Positions 10,886 to 22,787 of a stretch of DNA of 64,000 nucleotides are shown here, one piece after another. Origin of the DNA: Isoetes taiwanensis (lineage: Eukaryota > Streptophyta > Lycopodiopsida > Isoetales > Isoetaceae); the NCBI GenBank assembly GCA_021234155.1, contig JAJEKV010000056.1, positions 6,136,932-6,200,931 on the forward strand, read 5' to 3'. Both the position numbers and the translations under genes were made by a program. The notes below the pieces were generated by a model. The model made no database searches. It was not told where the DNA came from and saw only the letters and a list, made by a program, of their open reading frames with translations. Within the stretch, counting starts at the first letter, position 1. The number at the start of each line of letters is the position of its first letter.

Positions 10886-11156
10886 TGTTGGAATAGTATA
10901 ATGTGATATATATTGGACATGTTAAAGTCATTGTAACTTAACGTTGTACCCCATGGGACATTTTATATTAGCCCATGCGCCCCCTCATTTTTTATCTTTT
11001 TCCCTATTTGCCACCCAACATGAGGACGTGGCACATATATATGTACCATCTCATGAGTTAGTGTAATACACAAGTTTCTTGCTTCTCCTTTGTTGCTTCC
11101 TGCGTCTCCTCCTCTCTCCTGTATTTTGCTGTCCAGATCATCTTCTCCACTCAACA
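10886..11156 (+). repeat. Right LTR of Copia A
   Basis: Starts TGTTGGAATAG after the purine tract and ends CAACA. It is 271 bp against 269 bp for the left copy, with scattered differences. The TSD tgtac follows. Confidence 0.93.
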
Positions 11157-11446
11157 TGTACTTCTCTTCATCTTAGTATTATTCCCACCCAATGATGCCC
11201 AATCAGCTGTAGGAAAGAGATCCGTACTGTTTCCTTTAACACTTCTGATGTAGCTGTTTCAGCTGTATTATAACAAAACAAAAGCAAAGGAAATAAAATC
11301 TAATACGGGGGTATGCCTAGTGCCATGTAATATGATGGTGGCACCTCTTACTAGCAGATAAATGTATGTAACATCCACTTTTTTTTGCACTACCCCTCAC
11401 TTTAGTTTATATTTCTAACATGAAAGCTCATAAATCTCAAAATAAC

Positions 11447-14400
11447 CTGCATTCCCCACTGACAGAATGCTCCAATTGATGTAGCTAAAGCAATTGTAAT
11501 ACCACCTGCAAATTGGAACCAGCAAAGTTAAAAATAACTATTTATAATATGGTTCCATGATTGCTTACAGGTACTTCTGCACCTACCTAACATTAAATTT
11601 TCTGGACTGGATGCACACTTTCCGAATTTCAGCAGGTACAAACAGGCCTGCAATTACAGAATACAACAATCATCAGTTGCATGGTTCTTTTATCATCATA
11701 GTATATTGAGAGGATCTGGAGCTGTTCCTGGACATAGTTCAAAACTACTAGCCATACAGAAATTACATTGTGTAAAATATAATCTTAATGTCAATAGAAG
11801 CTCTACTAGCCCATAAGGCCATAAGAATATGTAGAGAACTGTTCAAGGGCTGGGGTACTCTCTATTCTTTGACAAAAGAGAAGAAATTACTTATTAACAT
11901 GGTCAATCAATGTACTATTGCAAAGAATTCGAATATTCATTCAGCTACAGCGTTAGGCTTTCCTCAAGATTGGCAAATAAGTTGAATTATTCCCGTCCAT
12001 AAAGGAGGAGACAGACAGAATGCACACTATTATATGATACAAAACTGTTCAGAGAGCAGAACCTATCGAGCAGTTGGATGGTAATGAGGTCAGAGCATGT
12101 ACACAAGCAGGTTGTCGTCATAATTCTCTACCATTGATCACCTAGTGATTCTTTGAACTATTATAGAAGACCCCAAAGGTGAGCTTCTGCTTTGGAACAG
12201 TGTCAAAAGCTTCAAGAAAATCAACAAAACATGCATCGTGTGAACAAGTCTCGTGAACTTGGTTAAAATGAGAGAGCGTCAAAATAAATTTGTATGTAGT
12301 AGGATAAATATAAAGTGAACAAGTCATAACAATGTAATGACATTTATAGTCATTATGGATGACATTGCCAGATGACGACGTGGCATCATCTGAGCCACTG
12401 AGTTATTGAGGTTGGAGTAATGTTTCTAACTCTAACACCCCTGCTGAAACAGAACTCTAAGTACGAAGGAAAAACAATACTAATGTAACACCCAGCAACT
12501 CCATCTTCCTGAATGGAGTCCCAATTAGCGGTTTAACCATCGCAACTGCAAGCTGCTTAGTTGTCTCACAATAGACAACTGCACTTGTTCTCAAACATGA
12601 AACAGACATTCAGATCTGAATGGGTTTTGTCTCTGAATGATATCTGTCGTCTTTGACCAGTCTCTATGGACTCAAATACGGCACACTTGACTCTTATCCA
12701 AAGTTTCAGGGATTTCTTTCCTATCTGTAGCTCAAATCTATATTTGAAATGGTGAAGCAATTCTCATTGTGGTATACCTTGACTTGCTCATTGCAAACGG
12801 AACAAGAATCTGATCTCTGACCTCAAGCAGCAGTTCAGCTCATAGTTCGGCATTATTAATCTTGGCTTCCTGCATTATTACTTCGCGAGGGCAAGCTAAC
12901 TTCAGAAACCCGCCCTCATTTAGGATTGCAGGCTGCAACTCGCCTGCACGAATCACGATATCATTGAGATCTATCAGCAGCATGTTACCTCAGCAGAGAT
13001 ATATCAAGGCACCTCCACAATGGAAGATTGCAGGCCACCCAGGCTCCGATTGATCCATCCCATGTGTCAAAAGTATATGATATAAGCCATTTTTTACACC
13101 TAAACTAAATGGTAGTGCCAGAACAATGAGATGGCTAACATTAGCACAGAAAAAGAGGAAAATGTTTTTGGGGGACCTTTCTCCAAGAAGAAAGAAAGAT
13201 TTATTAACGTGTACAGAAGACCGATGGGATATATGAGACCAAAAGCAGCTAGAAGTGACGCACATCCTAGTAACAAAAGAGGCTTCAACTCATTGGATAG
13301 TAATTGGATCTACACTAACAAGCAGCAATCAGATAGATCACTTACACAGACAATGATAGCTATACTGGAGATAGAAGGGCTGAGAGATGGAATACCATAC
13401 ATTCCCATTGCGCTGCATCAAAAAACAAAATATTCAGATGCTATCATGTACAGTAGCATACACTTCATTCAGACTGGGCAATGAACCAGACCAAAGAGCC
13501 TTGGCATTACCCAACAAGCTTCTGTTCGTATTAGTAAACATAAGTTCAAATATGAAGTAAGTCAATGGTCTTATATGCTTTAGCTAGAAGGCTGAGAGTG
13601 GTCCACTTGTCAGGGTTATAATACCTTCTTAAAATGAACTCAGGCCTTGTCTAGTATGTTGTATGTTTATCTAAATTGCACAGTATCAGAACTGGCTGAT
13701 AATTAAAAGCTTTTATACAGTACACCGTCAGATTTGATCGAGAGCTGACATCATCATTGTGATGACATCACATATGCCATGTCAAACTTATTCTTACATC
13801 TGATCGTCCCAACGGTCAAAAATATGGTTTACTTATTGCCATAATGCTAGACTCATAACGGTACTCCAAGTCACAAATTGAAGTAACATCTGAGATATTA
13901 TTACTCTAAACAATGGAACAGCTTGGTATAATGTCAGCTGGAACTCAGACACACTTTTCAGTTAATAGCCAATTACTGGTTGCTTAAAATATCTTACCTC
14001 ATTTCCCCGAAGCCAATTCCCACCAGAGAGGATATAAATATGCATGGACTCATCAACTTGACCTGCATTTTTAATTTTCAACCCAAATGGACTATAGTAA
14101 GAGAAGGAAAAATCTTCCAATAAAATGACCTTTACAAAGCTGTTTCACTCAAAGTAGAAGCTGAGGAAAGAGTAACACAAGTGTGCAAGCAGGCTTTAAA
14201 ACATGCAGGGTAACAATGACTAGAAGTTATGATTAGTAGACTTCTCAAAACTATAGAGGTTTTGTTTCGAAATGAAATATTACATCTTCTGAGGAAAATA
14301 ATTCATAGTCCTTTGAGCATAGAAAGGCAAGAAGACAGTGGTTGAGATGATAGGGTATTGATACAACAACAACAACAAATTTGACGCCCACTTGGACCCT

Positions 14401-17400
14401 GCGAACTCTATTTCTCGCATATAACATCCTAATATTTCTGGTTTTAACATCAATAAAAAAGAAAAGTACTGGAAATCGATCTGGTACTTCTCTCTTATGT
14501 GTACATAGCCTGAACAATAAGGGAATACATGAGACTTGTCTACCTGTTTCCAACTACAAACCTTGCACTTTCTTTATTCTCTGGGAATCTTAGCCCATCT
14601 TCCGGTCTCTATCTGCAATCTATGCGAACTCGTCCTGTATCTGGCTATGATCTGATTATTCTTTCTGGAGATGTGGGCTTTTAGATAGCTTTGTGCTATG
14701 TAAACGACCATAACATTTACTTCTGTTCGATAAAACTCCATACTAGAGCCTAGATTATCCAAAGTTTCTCTACAGCTTTCATCTGAACCAATTCTCTTGT
14801 ACCTCAGTCAGTGTCCGGCCAATTATGCTGTGATTCTCCATCTCCCTGCCCAACCCATCACGTCTTTGAACCATCCTTTGTGCATTGATTCAATTAATGC
14901 TGTCTTCGAGATTCTGTTATCCGCTAACTTTCTTGTTCTATTTACAAAGGTCTGCGAGATCTAGCCAGAACTAAGGACATTGACAACGAATGGGCAAATG
15001 CACAAGGTAAAATGGCAACATCCATAAGAGATGTCAATTCCATGACCATTTATGCAGCACAGCAATATCTCTTGAATCCTTGTCACTTAATACAAATCGG
15101 ATTTATAGGATGCACGTTATCTCCCATCATCTGCAGATCAAGTATGGGTATTGGTATAAAATCCAAAGACCACAATGCCTATGTTAAGTCTCATGAAATG
15201 TAGGATGAATATCACTCTCGGATTACTTATTCGACTTTATGAGGAAGTGAGGCAACAGTATCAGATAAGTGACCTTGCTAATGTTCTTACTCATTGGCAA
15301 AATTCTGCACGAGTTGTTACAAGTGCGACAAACTCATTTAGCAGATTAAATTTCTGATAGCTCTTTGATTCATCAATCCATCCTATGTTAGCAGACACTT
15401 TCATGAGCAATAAATAATTCATCCTTAGGTGATTCTATAGAGTGGCTGTTAATAATGCCAGAAAATTGGGACTGCATTCGCATTCGAGAAGTAAATATCA
15501 ATATCTTATCTTTTTGTTTAAGAAATATTACTTATGTGCCTCTAATGAAGACATAAATTGGCGTACAAATATACTACCTGTAGAATGGCAATTTCCCTCG
15601 TAAGAGGACCCAAGCTAGATCCAGTATGTAGCAACCTGCAGCGAAGCCAAACGAGTAAGTGAAAAAATCTGGAAACTTTGGGAAGCTGAAATTGATATCC
15701 ACAGACATTTTTATAGAGACAGGTCAAGAGCATGTAAATCTATTACCCTGGAGCTACAGCATCTATGATGTTTCTTGAGAAACCAAATACAGCAACACTA
15801 AGAACTGCTGAAGCCTGTAGATGATTTAGAGATAAAGTATACTAACGTTAAGAATGTACAAAAAGTTAAAGCCTGAAAAGAACATTACGAGACCATGTAC
15901 AAAATCATATTCTGCATAAGTACTACCATTCCAACTGCCAAAGACAACTTCTGAATTAATGTTTGTCCCATTCCCTTCGTGTGCTTGCTGCACAGTTACA
16001 TCAACCATGGTTAAAATTATATTCTCCATTTTATCAGAAAAAACAAATTCCTTAAATACATTTGACATATATACCTTAAAGCGGCTGTTGTTATTGTATG
16101 CAAAGGGCCATTTACTCCTGCCCACATGAAGGTTTTCCATTTCAGAATCATCAAAAAGAAGAAGGAAGGATGCTTTCTCTACTGATCTAACAATAATAAG
16201 GAAAAATGCCACTGCAATTGTTCACCTATTAGTATGTAGGACAGAGCTACTGCACTTTGAAAATAAAATCGAATTTTCACGCCTTGAACTAGGCTAAAAA
16301 TTTATGTTTCCCTTTCCTCTTACAGGAAGAATGTTTATGTAAAACAAAGTGATTTCCATGTTCAGTGTGCATGGCACTACATTGTGTTTGGGGGTTGTTA
16401 GGAGCCATATATAGTCACTTCCTTAAGCTCCAAATTCCAAGGGGAACTCCAAAAGAATGAAACACGCAGTAATACAAAAGCACAAACAGTCATTTCAAAC
16501 GGCAAAAGGCATCATAAATGAATATCAGAAATGATCTGAAGTGAGTAGATAGCAATAGGCTTTTTTTTTCCCTCTATTCTAGTTGAATTAGATGCCAAGG
16601 AGGAGGATGCATAGGTCTATTATGTTGTCTTTATCTGGTCTCATAGACTGAGCCACACATTCCTTATCATAGAAACTCATCAGCTGCTGAACGTGGTGTC
16701 TAGAAAGAGAAATGAGATCTCCCATGGTATTAAGTGAAAATGAATGTTTTTCAGATTTTACTGCATCAAACTCACTTAAGCAACATTGTCCAGATTTAGT
16801 TTTTCCTCCATCTTCAGTTGGTTCAAAGATATCGAACTGTCAAATTGAGAATCTCAATTGACCTGGAAGACCAATATACAAATATCCAGCTCTTACCAGA
16901 AAACCAAGAGGTAAGTAGTGTTCTTCCTAAAAAATCCCTTAGACAGCTGCTTAGCAGGCTTTCCCACATATTTGATACATAACGAACTTAGTCAAATCCA
17001 GACCATGGAAAACCAAGAGAATTGCCTAACTCTGATATTTTTGAGAACTAGAATCTTGGACCTTCTCAACTGTCAAATTGAGACTCTCAATTGACCTGGA
17101 AGACCAGCTCCTACCAGAAAACCAAGAGGTAAGAAGCGTTCTTCCTAAAAAATACCTTAGACAGCTGCTTAGCAGGCTTTCCCACGTATTTGATACATAA
17201 AGAACTACTTCTTGCTTAGTAAAATCCAGACCATGAAAAACCAAAAGAATTGCCTTAACTCTGATATTTTTGAGAACTAGCATACGTTTCATCTTCAACC
17301 AATTTTCATGAGATAAAAGCAGGCAGAAGAAAAAAAAAAGATTATTGTAGCTGGACCAGAGGTTGGTTGTTCATGGCATATCTTGCTGGACAATGTACAT

Positions 17401-19894
17401 GTCATCTTGCTGTTTATATGAAGTTTCTAAATGGGAGTTGAAAGAATGGACATAAATAGAACTTCAAATACAGTTCTTCATCAAGATTATCTTGAGCAAG
17501 GCATCAGTTCCACATCCAATCATTCTAGCAGAATTTGCAACTTCTCCCCTGCGGCTAGACATAGTATCTCAAGTAATAACACTTTATGTGCAGGATGCTT
17601 TAATTGGAAACTCTCAACACAGAGGAAAAGGTCTTACATGGCTGCACTCAAATCTTCAAAAAACTTGGCTGACAAAGTCACAAGGGGATATTGGTATGCT
17701 AAATCTTCACATCGAGCTGCCTTACTAGGATTTGATTTGGAACAGCTACCCCCCCTACTAATATCAGTTACAAACATGATCGCTTAATCTCTCCAAATAA
17801 GAGATAAATCAGCTTATCCAGATGACCCTGAACAAGCATATATAGCACAAACATATAGCTTCCGACAAAAATGCAGTTTTACATGGACCATTGTCCTAAA
17901 TATCATGGATGAGGGTTTTATTTAATGCCCAGAGTATTCAAACATCAATTTGTCGTACAAAATATGGTCTATTAAAGGACAGTTCGTCAGCTTGAGATTG
18001 GAAAAGGGCAAGCAGGTAGTCCTAAGGTCGACTACCAAAAGGATTTGCAACTATGCCATTTGGGTGACGTGAAATTTTATCTTCACATGCTCGTTCACTA
18101 GTGAGATATATGGCAGGTTTTATTGCCTCTTCCAAGAGGCCTTCAAATTTGGATATTAGAAATCTGTGGCCCTTCAGCCAGCACCCAAGACCTTCAAAAC
18201 AAAAGGAACGTGTATCACCTCATGCTTTGCTCCAGCTGCTAGATTTTCAGTACTTCGATTCTATTTTGTACCTTGTTTACATGTTACTAGGATACGCAAT
18301 ATATTTTACAAATGTATTATTGGTCCCCCTAGACTCTATCGGTCTTCCATCGATGTTAATGATAAATCTTCTTCCCTTCTTTCCTCGCCTTCACTTCTCA
18401 TCATCTGGACTCCTTCCTTATTACCAAAAGGTAGCTTATAACCTATCTGAGTTATAAATACTAAGATTTCTTTGTAGGCCAGGTACAACATTAGAAGATG
18501 ATTATGTATTAATTGATTCACCTTTAATGTGATAATCCCTGCTCCATTAAATGTTAGGGCAGAGTCGTCTGTATAGCACAATTTTATTTCCTCTACATAA
18601 TGCAATGAAGACAAAAGCCCTTCATTCTAGACTGCATGTTCATGTTAAGATAAAAGCAAATGAACAATTCAAATGAACTGGTGATAATGCATACCTCCTA
18701 AAAGGCCCAGAAAAAAGCCCGGTATAATTGAGGCATAGCTGCAGCCAAATAGCATCAAACAAATGTAGTAATTAGCCTGCCAGCTCAACTGAAAAACACA
18801 AAAAAAGGCATTTTTGGACCCCTCATCCTCATTATAAAACTTATAGAAAATCTTCTGATGTTGAACCATTCAACATATAAGAATCCGTTCTTTTCTATGT
18901 CTAGTTCCAGAATAAGTGATGTAAACCTCCAAATGATCCAATTATTGTTCACTTGGTTGCATGGCAAACAGTTAATCATTATAAGTTCTAGGCCGAACAT
19001 TTATCAGTCATCCTATAACAGGCAAACGCGTGCAGACTCTCTTGCAACAACACGGGCACATTGTTTAATGCTTTATTGCAGCCATATAGCTATACAATAA
19101 CTGATATAATGCAATGGGCTCCCAAACAGGAAAGACATAGAGCCAAACAAACAAGAGAGGGAGGGAAGATTTGTGCAACAGGAAAATCGCAGACTATATC
19201 ATATTGAAATCAAAGCTAGTCGCTTAATGGCTTAAAAAAACAGGAAATCGTACATATATGACATTGGAGTTAGGCTGCCTGTAATGATCGTGAGGACCAA
19301 CAGTTTAGTGCAACTTGATCTTACAATGACATTTGTCTATATAACCATACCTAAATGCGTCCATTACTGGACCCGCTCCAAATGCCGATGCGAGAATTAA
19401 CTCACGGATCAACCCCTGCAGTCATAACAAAAATTGGCCAAAAACTTGCAACAGATCTAGGATCCAAGTTCTAACCAGTAATTTACTCAAAGCCGTAGCA
19501 ACTCCAATTTTACACGCAATTTGTAGCAGGCCCCCTGAGACAAGTAAAAATGTTTAAATCCAACGTTTCATTTACGCATTAACGTCCCGCTATGATTACC
19601 TCTCGTATCTGCCACGCTTTCCAATGGATTGTCTTCTGTAATACATATCCGTTCTGATCCAACATCTTCTTCACAATTGGGCTTATCTTGCCCGCGGAAC
19701 GAGTACTGCAGTGCGGTAGTCTTTTTAAAAGCACGAAACGTGGTTTTAACATATCCATCTTTGGAGCAGCCTATGCAATCCAAGTCTTGAAAACTCTGAG
19801 CAAGTCTGAGAGATGTTGCCGCCTTCCCAGGCTCAGTGCATGACCTTCCAAGCAATACGGCACAAGGGAATTGGATACCTTTTAAGGCAGGCAT
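11447..19894 (-). CDS. murJ: MurJ/MviN-type lipid II flippase homologue, N-terminal half (12 exons)
   Basis: Exons on the minus strand in order: 19600-19894, 19476-19534, 19351-19415, 18695-18738, 16075-16117, 15927-15987, 15747-15814, 15578-15635, 13998-14062, 13346-13412, 11587-11647, 11447-11505. All have GT-AG borders and join without a break into 315 codons. After a transit-peptide-like leader of roughly 100 residues, the protein follows cyanobacterial MurJ: SKLLGLIRELILASAFGAG with MDAFSYASIIPGFF, LLGGVNGPLHT, VAPG, LVGIGFGEM, MYGIPSLSPSISSI and ENLMLGGITIALATSIGAFC. MurJ flips the lipid-linked peptidoglycan precursor across a membrane; here the plastid envelope is the likely place (inference). 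The Arg of LIRE and the Asp of MDAF match residues essential in the E. coli protein, as I recall. The C-terminal half is left of the window. An in-frame stop lies 24 nt upstream of the chosen ATG. No lesion is seen, so it may be functional. Confidence 0.9.
11791..12030 (+). mobile_element. LINE reverse transcriptase fragment (plus strand)
   Basis: A broken reading gives FPQDWQIS, a stop, then IIPVHKGGDRQN. This is the block before RT motif A in non-LTR elements (P-x-x-W then PI-x-K-x-GD). It is short and mutated and lies downstream of MurJ exon 11587-11647 on the opposite strand. Confidence 0.6.
12142..12300 (-). mobile_element. LINE reverse transcriptase motif A fragment (minus strand)
   Basis: The minus strand reads HDACFVDFLEAFDTVPKQKL, matching the FVDF-x-x-AFDTVP block (RT motif A) of plant LINEs. 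It is inverted relative to the fragment at 11791-12030, so these are pieces of rearranged or separate LINE copies in a MurJ intron. Confidence 0.72.
12300..12610 (-). mobile_element. Copia 3'-end remnant (minus strand)
   Basis: On the minus strand the tail of a Copia polyprotein is legible (TKQLAVAMVKPLIGTPFRK, about 12600-12470). A purine tract (cagcagggg) follows, then an LTR start TGTTAGAGTTAGAAAC at 12437. The PPT and LTR start resemble those of Copia B (gtttcaggagggg then TATTAGAGTTAGAAAC), so it may be a diverged relative. The left end of the LTR remnant is not defined. Confidence 0.6.
14440..14680 (-). mobile_element. LINE C-terminal fragment (minus strand)
   Basis: The minus strand reads SSHRLQIETGRWAKIPRE and, after a frame change, KCKVCSWKQ and HIREKYQIDFQYF. 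These fit the C-terminal region of plant LINEs (IETGRW-x-x-IPRE-x-R, C-x2-C, then H...C...REK). It is decayed and lies in the MurJ intron. Confidence 0.6.
16837..17281. repeat. Tandem duplication of about 230 bp in a MurJ intron
   Basis: Two adjacent copies share the blocks ctcaattgacctggaagacc, ccagaaaaccaagaggtaag, cagctgcttagcaggctttc and tctgatatttttgagaacta. They have diverged by several percent and by indels. No coding content is recognised. Confidence 0.8.
18480..18614 (-). mobile_element. LINE reverse transcriptase motif C fragment (minus strand)
   Basis: The minus strand reads IKLCYTDDSALTFNGAG, which fits RT motif C of LINEs (L-x-YADD-x-A) with Thr in place of Ala. It is short and decayed and lies in the MurJ intron between exons 18695-18738 and 16075-16117. 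Confidence 0.5.
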
Positions 19895-20938
19895 TACCTG
19901 AATGCCAAACAGTTAAAAACCAAGGATTTAGAGAACGGCATTCCTACAAGCTGCGCTCCTTCATCGGAGTCCGAATTTAAGTTCTTATGGTCTCCTGAAT
20001 CTTTCCAATTTTTCTTTCTTTTCGTTAAAAATAACATAATTTGATTCAGATTCACTTGATTTTAGCTTTGATCTACATTCAGGTTTGATGATATCATCGT
20101 ATATTAAAGAAACAATTTCACGGTCATAAAAAAAGAAAAAAGAAAAATTAGCAGAATTGCAGGGTTGGGAAGAAGGCTAGGTAGATGTTTTAATCGTAGT
20201 AATTTGAATTTCAGCAGCATGCTAAGAGAATATGTATATTAATATATGAATGTTACATTGTGCAACATTTCGTATCCAGGTCAAACGGAGTACACCAGAT
20301 TAGAATCATCTTTAAAGGGGAAAGAACTATATCTTCAATGCCTCGTTTCAAATTCCCTCCTTAAAAGGGGATTGCCTCATCCCTAAATACATTTTGAGTT
20401 AATTTTTTGGTCAAGTTCTCTCCGTTACAGCAGAGCTGGACGAAGATTATGTCACACGTGCACATTTCCACAACAACTGGAAGCATCAATTATAACTTGT
20501 GATAATGATGTTTGCTTTGCATTTGTCATAAGTAACCTTTATTACCCTTATCTATCAAGTGTTTTTGCTAGCTCAAAAGAATAAACAATAAGGATTAAAA
20601 CTCTAATAAAAAAGCTATACAACTTTTCCTGTTGCTTTGGAAAGTCGTATGCAGCTTTTTATAGTTAAAATGGAAAGTTCAGCTTCCTCTTCGTTTCACA
20701 GATAATACATTGCGCAATCTCTTTTGTACAACTGATAAACAATGGAATGTATTCCTTTAGACTCCCAACACATGTCAGATTGCGAGAGAGTGATAACTTA
20801 TCAAACCTTAAGCATGTGGCCATACCATTATGGAGAAGATGGGTGGTTTATCTCATCTGTACAGGACTCTTGTCCAACATAATATTTCAGCGAATGATAC
20901 TAGTGCAATTTCACTTTTCTTGAGAAATAAGGATTTAC
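19895..20938. other. Spacer between MurJ start and SPPL pseudogene
   Basis: About 1 kb with no confident gene. On the minus strand, 19930-20080 is open in one frame and rich in charged residues (TKRKKNWKDSGDHKN). It could be the lost C-terminus of the SPPL gene or an upstream exon of MurJ, because an acceptor-like ttggcattcag sits just before the MurJ ATG. I could not decide between these. Any MurJ promoter should lie here. Confidence 0.4.
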
Positions 20939-22022
20939 CGAGAGTGCATGGGACGATGTAAAGTAATGCGGGTTGACCATTGCCATCCATCAGGTTCAAC
21001 GCAACGTAGGTCAAAAAAAGGCCTGCAACGATAACGTTACATTAAATAGGACCATCAAACTCTCCAACCTGCCAATTTGTTTTCTACCTAACCCATAACC
21101 AATTATGGTCCACAAGAAGTAGCCTTAAACAAACTTTTCTTGGCTGCCCAATCGTACCTACAACATCAACCCATTAAATTGTGTCTTCAAGCGAAAACAT
21201 TAACTACTAAGCTCAGAAAATAAACTCATCATGACAATGAAAATGTTGCATGTACATCTCGGTCTTGTACAGTTTTACAAAGACATACAGTTTCACAAAG
21301 ACAACCAATGGCACCATGGCGTGGCTGCTTTGACTATCGAGAAGCATGCATTGTAGATCTTGAACATAATCTGATCTGAGGACACATAATTCTACCAACT
21401 TTGGATCTTCGTATAGGATTCAAAACCATTTGCATACCGCAAAGTGAAAGAGACCAATAAGCCAGGTAATAAAATGTCGCCAAAGCCAATGATCAAGTAG
21501 CCTCCCCATGGATAAAAAAGGCGTATTTTAAGAAGCATTGGGATTGTTTCTCCCCCACCTCTTGCAACATGTGCAACAGAAAAATCAAAGCCTCGCCAAC
21601 AATCATAGTAACTGAAGAAGAAAATACAATACTCACCACAATCATCACGCTGTCTTTGAAAATGTAAGGTGAGATAAAGACCCAGAAGATATCATAGAAG
21701 AAAGCACAGCTAAGAAGAACAGAGCTTATACTAACCTTGATGTTTGGCAGACGCACAATTTGCAGCACAGTTATGATAAGTGCTATTCCCTTGAGAGGTA
21801 AAAAATTTAGTCCAGCCCAAAAAACTGCTTCTTTTTCACAAATCCAAGCTTCATTCTAGCAAATTGATAAATAATATATAACTTACAAGAATATCTTGAG
21901 CAATGCAAAAGAGACATGCCGATAGATTGCCCACATAACAGCGAATGTTATACAAAAGGGCGACACCAACAGGCTAAGCATGGAAACACCACCGAGGAGA
22001 GGAAGGTTCACATACAAGGTAG
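20939..22022 (-). pseudogene. Signal peptide peptidase-like (SPPL) protease pseudogene, C-terminal part
   Basis: Five exons are legible on the minus strand: 21887-22022 (LLGGVSMLSLLVSPFCITFA), 21633-21789 ([18 protein letters not shown], then FFYDIFWVF), 21438-21558 ([10 protein letters not shown], then [11 protein letters not shown]), 21088-21157 (YDWAAKKSLF, then GYFLWTIIGYGLG) and 20939-21022 ([16 protein letters not shown]). The intramembrane aspartyl protease motifs YD, GFGD and QPAL are all present. Two lesions disable it: a small deletion in 21887-22022 between SFA and AQDIL, and a one-base loss in 21088-21157 before GYFLW, which brings in a stop. The N-terminal PA domain exons are missing; a HAK/KUP exon and an LTR element lie where they should be. 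Confidence 0.9.
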
Positions 22023-22250
22023 CTGCATGCGTGAACCATCTGTATCCATATATGGAGCACGGAAGATGAGTTTCACAGATAAAGACAAGGAAGCATTTCC
22101 ATGAGTTTGGTCAATAAATTTACAGCCTTTAATCTTGTGAAAGCCAGGATAAATTCTTCTGCTATACAACTCACCAGTATGCACATTGATATCCAAATTA
22201 TCATGTGGCCAAATTTATAAGGCCGATGCATGTCTTGTTGAGAATCTTAC

Positions 22251-22333
22251 CTTGATTGAAAGAGGTGAAAAATGGCCCAAGTTAGCAAACATGGCCTCGA
22301 TTCCTACATAAAGTGTAGTGTTTGAGATCCAAT
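22251..22333 (-). pseudogene. HAK/KUP potassium transporter exon remnant
   Basis: An 83-nt exon-like block with AG and GT borders reads LYVGIEAMFANLGHFSPLSI. It matches the conserved HAK/KUP block EAMFADLGHFS-x-LSIK. No neighbouring exon of the same gene continues in order, so it is a stray piece about 230 bp upstream of the SPPL remnant on the same strand. Confidence 0.6.
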
Positions 22334-22532
22334 CTGTAAGAGGACAATGCCACCCAAGAAAATTCAACCTTGAGATTCAGTTCTAGGTAGTACACACAGA
22401 TCTTAAAAAAGCTAGGGTTTGGAGGTTTTTCAGGGTCTATTCTAGATGCCAAAGAAATGACTGTAAATAAAATATTTTATTGTAATTATAACTAAAGGCA
22501 GAGACATCATCATGGCATACCTCTACAGACAT

Positions 22533-22739
22533 TATTGAATATATGCAACCCTCCACCTCATCATATAGGCCACGTCATCATATGACATGGCAATCTACAT
22601 AAATAAAGAGTCGTGTCCATTCATATAGAGGCGCATCTGTCTTTATATATCAAGCTAGGTGTGGAGCTTGTCCCACCGATTTTTCGTTTGTTCAATACTA
22701 TATTGCATTATAGTTATCTCTGTTCATTCCTAAACTTCA
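22533..22739 (+). repeat. Left LTR of LARD-like element
   Basis: Starts TATTGAATATATG (right copy TGTTGAATATATG) and ends AAACTTCA. Compared with the right copy it has a few substitutions and a 4-bp length difference. Confidence 0.85.
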
Positions 22740-22787
22740 CATGGTATCAAAGCCTGCGTGCTTCTAATCTGATCCTGGGACGTAGCT

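Larger units (their letters stand above)
1151..11156 (+). mobile_element. Copia element A, old, split by Copia B
   Basis: This is a Ty1/Copia LTR retrotransposon. Its LTRs lie at 1151-1419 and 10886-11156 and are flanked by a perfect 5-bp duplication (tgtac at 1146-1150 and 11157-11161). The primer binding site TGGTATCAGAGC (initiator tRNA-Met type) follows the left LTR, and a purine tract (aagggggag) precedes the right one. Without the 4,961-bp insert the element is about 5 kb. Domain order gag, protease, integrase, RT, RNase H is Copia-type. The LTRs differ at many sites and the coding region has several stops and frameshifts, so it is old and dead. It lies beside the last visible exon of the MurJ homologue, probably inside an intron of that gene. 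Confidence 0.95.

Noticed and set aside
15060-15150. LINE RT motif B-like GFIGCTLSP on the plus strand
   Set aside because: Only a few residues fit and the surrounding frame does not, so it was not listed as a feature.
15826-16212. 128-codon minus ORF
   Set aside because: It overlaps two MurJ exons (16075-16117 and 15927-15987) in the wrong frame; the spliced reading is the real one.
17026-17298. 90-codon minus ORF
   Set aside because: It lies in the 230-bp tandem duplication within a MurJ intron and has no family resemblance.
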